Assembly (NCBI RefSeq): GCF_003660445.1
Contig: NZ_QZVQ01000004.1
Span: 124,001 to 188,000, forward strand
Source of the DNA: Croceibacterium ferulae
Lineage (GTDB): Bacteria > Pseudomonadota > Alphaproteobacteria > Sphingomonadales > Sphingomonadaceae
Direction of reading: 5' to 3'
DNA length: 64,000 nt
Part shown: one piece after another, positions 60,681-64,000 of the stretch
Layout of the letters: each line of letters starts with the position of its first letter
How positions within the stretch are numbered: the first letter of the stretch is position 1
Position numbers and translations under genes: made by a program
Notes under the pieces: generated by a model
Seen by the model: only the letters and a program-made list of their open reading frames with translations
The model's database searches: none
What the model was told of the DNA's origin: nothing

Positions 60681-61249
60681 TACAGGATGGACCGTTCCGG
60701 CTCGTTGCGGGCAACGGTGCTGCTGGTCAGCCGCAGCGGCCCACCAAAGATCTGCCGCAGGAAGGGGAAGAACGGATCGACCGGGTAGGTCACGCGGTAT
60801 GAGACGACATCCCCCACATCGCCCAGGCGCCCGCCTTTCGACAGCGCTTTGTCCCACACCTTGTTGCCGTTGCGGTCGATGTACGTCTCGCCCTCGTCAT
60901 GCCGGCCATTCCCGTTCAGGTCCTCGAACGCTTCGCCGCCGAAGCTGGCATAGACCTGCGTCTCGATCTCCAGCTTCTCCCCGTTCGCCACGGGGTAGTA
61001 CTGCATGATGCCCTCGACACGACCGCTCATGTTGGCGAAGCGTGTGTCCTCGTCCAGCGTCAGCGAAACCGCGTTCTCGCGCGCGGCGTTGGTGACGGCA
61101 CCCTCCAGCGTTGTCTGCACCATCAGGAAGTGCGCCGCCTCGATCGTGCCGGACAGCAGCAGGATCATGGCCGGCGCCAGCATGGCGAACTCCACGGCCG
61201 CCACGCCGTCCTCCCTCTGGCGCAGGGCTGAAAGTCGGGCGGCGATCAT
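60680..61249 (-). CDS. TadE-like protein with calcium-binding loop
   Basis: A 189-residue minor pseudopilin-like protein. The N-terminus REDGVAAVEFAMLAPAMILLLSGTIEAAHFLM (about residues 11-42) is the TadE leader/anchor with VEFA. The C-terminal domain contains two acidic loops, DLNGNGRHDEGE and DRNGNKVWD (about residues 120-142), that resemble EF-hand/dockerin-type Ca2+-binding loops. It overlaps the upstream VWA gene by 4 bases and the downstream TadE-like gene by one. Confidence 0.75.
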   Translation of the reverse strand: MIAARLSALRQREDGVAAVEFAMLAPAMILLLSGTIEAAHFLMVQTTLEGAVTNAARENAVSLTLDEDTRFANMSGRVEGIMQYYPVANGEKLEIETQVYASFGGEAFEDLNGNGRHDEGETYIDRNGNKVWDKALSKGGRLGDVGDVVSYRVTYPVDPFFPFLRQIFGGPLRLTSSTVARNEPERSIL

Positions 61250-63066
61250 TGCGTGAGGTGCAGGTCGACCAGATCGACCGCGATCTGGCGGAAGGCGTTC
61301 TGGATCTGGCTCTGTGTGGTGGTCTCCAAGAAGTTTGTCCCGGCGCAAGCGCTGAACACATTTTCGGCATCATCGGACGTTGTTCCCAAAGACACGATGT
61401 AGACGGCAATGCCATCGCGTTTAGCGTTTTCGCAGACCTTGGCGAAGCGATACATGACCTGTTTCTTGAACTTGCCGATATCGCTGTCGCTGCTGCTGAT
61501 CCTGCGCTCGCGCATGTTGCCATAAGCGCCGTACCACGCGGCATGCCTGTTGGCGTTGCTTTCGCCGTCGGTCATGAAAACCAGTGCGCGCAGCGGCGTC
61601 TCGGCCGGCACCGGGTTGTGGCGTATGAACACATCGCTGCGGGTCAGCAGGCGATAGCCCCACAGCATGCCGATGTGGTGCAGCGTACCGTCGGCGGGCA
61701 TCACCGGGTAGTTGTCGTACTTGATGTAATTGTCATAGACCGATTTGGCCTGCCCATAGGCAAGCTTCAGCGCCGGTTCCGGACACTGCCAGTTCGGCGT
61801 GGGCATTTTCAGATTCCGACCGGACCGCGTGGGGTAACCATACGCCTTGTTCGGCTCGCTCCAGTCAGTGGTGGCGCCGATGTAGGGAATGCGAGAATAC
61901 ACCACCTTCCACTCGTCGGTGGAGCCCGGTGTGTAAGGTCCGTTGTCAGATGCGCGCACGATGACATCGTCATCCGGGCTGTTGTTCTTGCCGTGATTCA
62001 GGCCGATGTAGAAATCGTAGAAGTACTGGCGATAGGCGTCCGTGTTGGCGAGCGTCTGCGCAATATCGAGCCGCCCGTCGGCACTCAGTCGGTACAGGTT
62101 GTTTTTCCGGTCGGTCCAGGTGGCGGTGTTCGGGTGGGCGGCTTCGTAGTTCGCCGGCACGCGGGCGCTGGCCGAGAAGGCGGCATCACTGACCTTCGTC
62201 GTCGTCACCGGAGGTACGTGATAGGGCCGTACGCCCGGGCGGCCTTTCTCGCCGGGCAGTATGCTGTCGATGTCCCAGGCTTTTTCCTCCATGACCGTGG
62301 CGAATTCGCTCAGGTCGCGCTGGGTCGGATCGTTCTCGACACAGCCGCGCCAGGCGAGCGGATTCGACGGGGCCTCGTTGGAGCCGCCGGTGTACTTGCT
62401 GACGTTGGTGAAGCCGTCTCTCGCCATGATGGGGACATTGGCGTCTTTCAGGATCTGCCCCACATTGGTGGTGACGGTATAGGTCACGATGCCCATCGCC
62501 AGATCTTCCCGACGGGTCTTGCCCTGGTGCAGGATATTGATGAAATCGTACATGGCGGTCTGCAGCGCGGTCATGCGCGTGCCCTTGTCCAGGCCGCCGC
62601 CCATCGATCCGGTGTCGTCCAGCACCACCATCACCTCCAGCGGCTTGGGCTGCATCTCCGCTACGGCGTCGACCGTGATGGTGGAGGTCTCGATGCCGAA
62701 CAGGCGCATGAACACCATCGGCAGCTCGGTGGTGGCCGCCACCTTGACCCGGTTGACGCCCCTGACCTCCTGGAAGTCCGGAACGGGTTCGATCGGATCG
62801 GCACCGACATAGCCATCGGGCATGTTGGCGTGGAAATAGGCGGTGACCTGCTCGGCGCGATCGTCCTTCAGGCCGAACACGCGGGCGCCGGCAAGCGCGC
62901 CGGCATCAACGCCCGCCTGCATCTGGCTGCGGACGATGACGATGCGGCCGATATCGATCGCCGCGCCGACCCCGGCCAGCACCGGCAGCAGGCCCGCCGC
63001 CATGATCGGCAGCGCGGCGCCGCGCCGGTCCCGGATCAGCCGGCGCACAAAGTCGCGCGTGTTCAT
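61246..63066 (-). CDS. TadG-like protein with von Willebrand factor A domain
   Basis: A 606-residue protein. It begins with the Tad/pseudopilin-like segment RDRRGAALPIMAAGLLPVLAGVGAAIDIG (about residues 12-40) and the AGVDAGALAGAR motif common to TadG-like proteins. A VWA domain starts near residue 144 (VMVVLDDTGSMGG), where the MIDAS DxSxS reads DDTGS, and continues with RALVFMTDGESNAN. A long insertion (about 200-400) separates the MIDAS parts. It may bind a protein or metal at the cell surface. First gene of the trio. Confidence 0.8.
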   Translation of the reverse strand: MNTRDFVRRLIRDRRGAALPIMAAGLLPVLAGVGAAIDIGRIVIVRSQMQAGVDAGALAGARVFGLKDDRAEQVTAYFHANMPDGYVGADPIEPVPDFQEVRGVNRVKVAATTELPMVFMRLFGIETSTITVDAVAEMQPKPLEVMVVLDDTGSMGGGLDKGTRMTALQTAMYDFINILHQGKTRREDLAMGIVTYTVTTNVGQILKDANVPIMARDGFTNVSKYTGGSNEAPSNPLAWRGCVENDPTQRDLSEFATVMEEKAWDIDSILPGEKGRPGVRPYHVPPVTTTKVSDAAFSASARVPANYEAAHPNTATWTDRKNNLYRLSADGRLDIAQTLANTDAYRQYFYDFYIGLNHGKNNSPDDDVIVRASDNGPYTPGSTDEWKVVYSRIPYIGATTDWSEPNKAYGYPTRSGRNLKMPTPNWQCPEPALKLAYGQAKSVYDNYIKYDNYPVMPADGTLHHIGMLWGYRLLTRSDVFIRHNPVPAETPLRALVFMTDGESNANRHAAWYGAYGNMRERRISSSDSDIGKFKKQVMYRFAKVCENAKRDGIAVYIVSLGTTSDDAENVFSACAGTNFLETTTQSQIQNAFRQIAVDLVDLHLTQ

Positions 63067-63137
63067 CGTCCGCCATCCAATCGCATGGAGGGCAGCAATA
63101 GGGGGTGGCGGTTAAGCGGTCGTAAAAGCCGCTGGGA

Positions 63138-63404
63138 TCAGCTGGCTCCCTCAGCGATCTGCCGGGCCCTGGCCGCTTCTTCCAGCCGCAGGCAGTCCAG
63201 GATCTTGGCGCCGGCCATCATGACCGCGCAGCAGCAGGCCAGGAACAGCAGCCGCCCGCCCCAGCCGGGATATTCCTGCAGATAGGCGGAGCCGCGCTGG
63301 GTAGCGCCCAGCGACAGGGCGTAGATGATGGCAAACGCCTCCAGCCGCGTGCGGATGGTGAACAGCGCGAGCAGCCGCTTGGGTCTGAAGGTCATCATCC
63401 GCAC
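63138..63404 (-). CDS. Small inner-membrane protein, unrecognised
   Basis: An 88-residue protein with two likely transmembrane helices (LEAFAIIYALSLGAT and LLFLACCCAVMMAGAKIL) and a basic start and acidic end. AGGAG (63416-63412) is best spaced for the GTG at 63404; ATG 63398 and GTG 63410 are alternatives. No family is recognised, though similar small proteins follow astB in relatives, in my recollection. It begins 12 bases after the astB stop. Confidence 0.6.
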   Translation of the reverse strand: MRMMTFRPKRLLALFTIRTRLEAFAIIYALSLGATQRGSAYLQEYPGWGGRLLFLACCCAVMMAGAKILDCLRLEEAARARQIAEGAS

Positions 63405-63416
63405 AATCACTCCTGA

Positions 63417-64000
63417 TCAGGCAAGTTCCAGCAGGTCCAGCGCGTCCAGCAAGGCGTGCCGTGCTGCGACAATCTGCCGGGCGAGCTCGGGATCGCCCAG
63501 CTGCGCCGGTGCGATCTCCTCCGGCCAGTGCGCGGCGATCACCTGCTCCAGCAGCGCGGCCTTTGTTTCGTCCAGCAGGAAGCGCGGATCGACCGCCGCC
63601 GGGTCGGCCACGACGCGCAGCCGCAGGCAGGCCGGGCCGCCGCCATTGGCCATGCTCTCGCGCACGTCCACCGGCAGCACCTGCCGGATAGGGCCGTTGC
63701 CCGCCAGCATCCGCTCAAGGAACGGCCGCACCCGCAGATGCGTCCAGGCCTCTCCCGGCACGACCAGGGCCATGCCGCCGCCGTCGGGTAGGGTCAGCAG
63801 CTGGGCGTTGAACAGGTAGGAGGCGATGGCATCGGCCAGGCTCACCTCCGCCTCCGGCACCACGATGATTTGTGCGCCCGGAAGCAGGCGGCGAATCGCA
63901 GCATAGGTACCGTCGGGATCGGCAAAGGCACGTTCATGCGTGAACAGCACTGGGCCGTTCGCCACCGCCACCACATCATTGTGGAAGGCGCCCGCCTCGA
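63417..64000 (-). CDS. astB: N-succinylarginine dihydrolase, 5'-truncated by the window edge
   Basis: AstB converts succinylarginine to succinylornithine, CO2 and ammonia in the AST pathway of arginine catabolism. Only the C-terminal part of about 194 residues is present, because the gene enters on the minus strand from beyond 64000. The stretch AGAFHNDVVAVANGPVLF at the edge carries the catalytic His (FHND), and MANGGGPACLRLRVV holds the catalytic Cys. The last 40 residues are a helical tail. The other ast genes are presumably beyond the window. Confidence 0.93.
   Translation of the reverse strand, partial: EAGAFHNDVVAVANGPVLFTHERAFADPDGTYAAIRRLLPGAQIIVVPEAEVSLADAIASYLFNAQLLTLPDGGGMALVVPGEAWTHLRVRPFLERMLAGNGPIRQVLPVDVRESMANGGGPACLRLRVVADPAAVDPRFLLDETKAALLEQVIAAHWPEEIAPAQLGDPELARQIVAARHALLDALDLLELA

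Noticed and set aside
1-64000. CRISPR array, insertion sequence, prophage or integron
   Set aside because: No regularly spaced direct repeats, transposase, integrase or phage structural genes were found on either strand; the only repeat supported is the REP-like element near 56.2 kb.

Overview
The window reads as a chromosomal segment of a high-GC alphaproteobacterium, most likely order Sphingomonadales (Erythrobacteraceae/Sphingomonadaceae-like). Supporting signs are a circularly permuted two-piece tmRNA gene, an HdaA-type DnaA regulator, a DUF2794 protein, a compact fli operon driven by a sigma-54-type activator beside fliE, and strong third-position GC that produces long antisense shadow frames. 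No insertion sequence, prophage, CRISPR array or rRNA operon was seen. Coding density is very high: no stretch longer than about 300 bases lacks a gene, apart from the one occupied by ssrA.

Layout. 1-12,431: end of thiL, hppA (membrane pyrophosphatase), tesB, a lone GH43 lipoprotein, uvrC, a TonB-dependent receptor with a Gly/Pro-rich insertion, the infA-maf-RNase E/G-like-yacG row, and tRNA-Phe. 12,468-18,166 (minus): the classic ksgA-pdxA-surA-lptD envelope/ribosome operon. 18,298-27,296: pepA-holC-ndk, a sulfotransferase, purN-purM, a DUF2066-like protein, hdaA, cysE, DUF2794 and DUF1440-like genes. 27,316-32,295 (minus): a PaoABC-type periplasmic aldehyde oxidoreductase (Mo, FAD, FeS subunits) and an FUSC membrane protein.

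32,350-48,758: a flagellar island. Flagellin lies on the minus strand with its own strong terminator. Divergently, a sigma-54 activator leads fliE-F-G-H-I-J-K-L-M-N-O-P-Q-R-flhB-fliD-fliS, mostly with overlapping start/stop codons. It supplies the MS-ring, C-ring, export gate and ATPase, hook-length control, cap and flagellin chaperone. Rod, hook, flhA, stator and chemotaxis genes are not in the window.

48,799-55,095: a supplementary caa3-like cytochrome oxidase locus with a fused subunit I+III, a subunit II carrying a haem-c domain, a lipoprotein cytochrome c, a divergent di-haem cytochrome c, a b561-type cytochrome, a CtaG-type assembly factor and an unrecognised 95-residue membrane protein. 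55,182-59,646: a 2OG-Fe(II) oxygenase, a REP-like inverted repeat, a Nudix-TPM-TPM-LemA row, and mscL. 59,660-60,012: ssrA and its probable terminator. 60,021-63,066 (minus): three TadE/TadG-like proteins, one with a von Willebrand A domain. The window closes with a small membrane protein and the C-terminal part of astB (arginine succinyltransferase pathway).

Functional calls rest on recognised motifs and gene order read by eye; no database search was run. Start codons were chosen from ribosome-binding sites and family N-termini, and several genes appear to use GTG or TTG.
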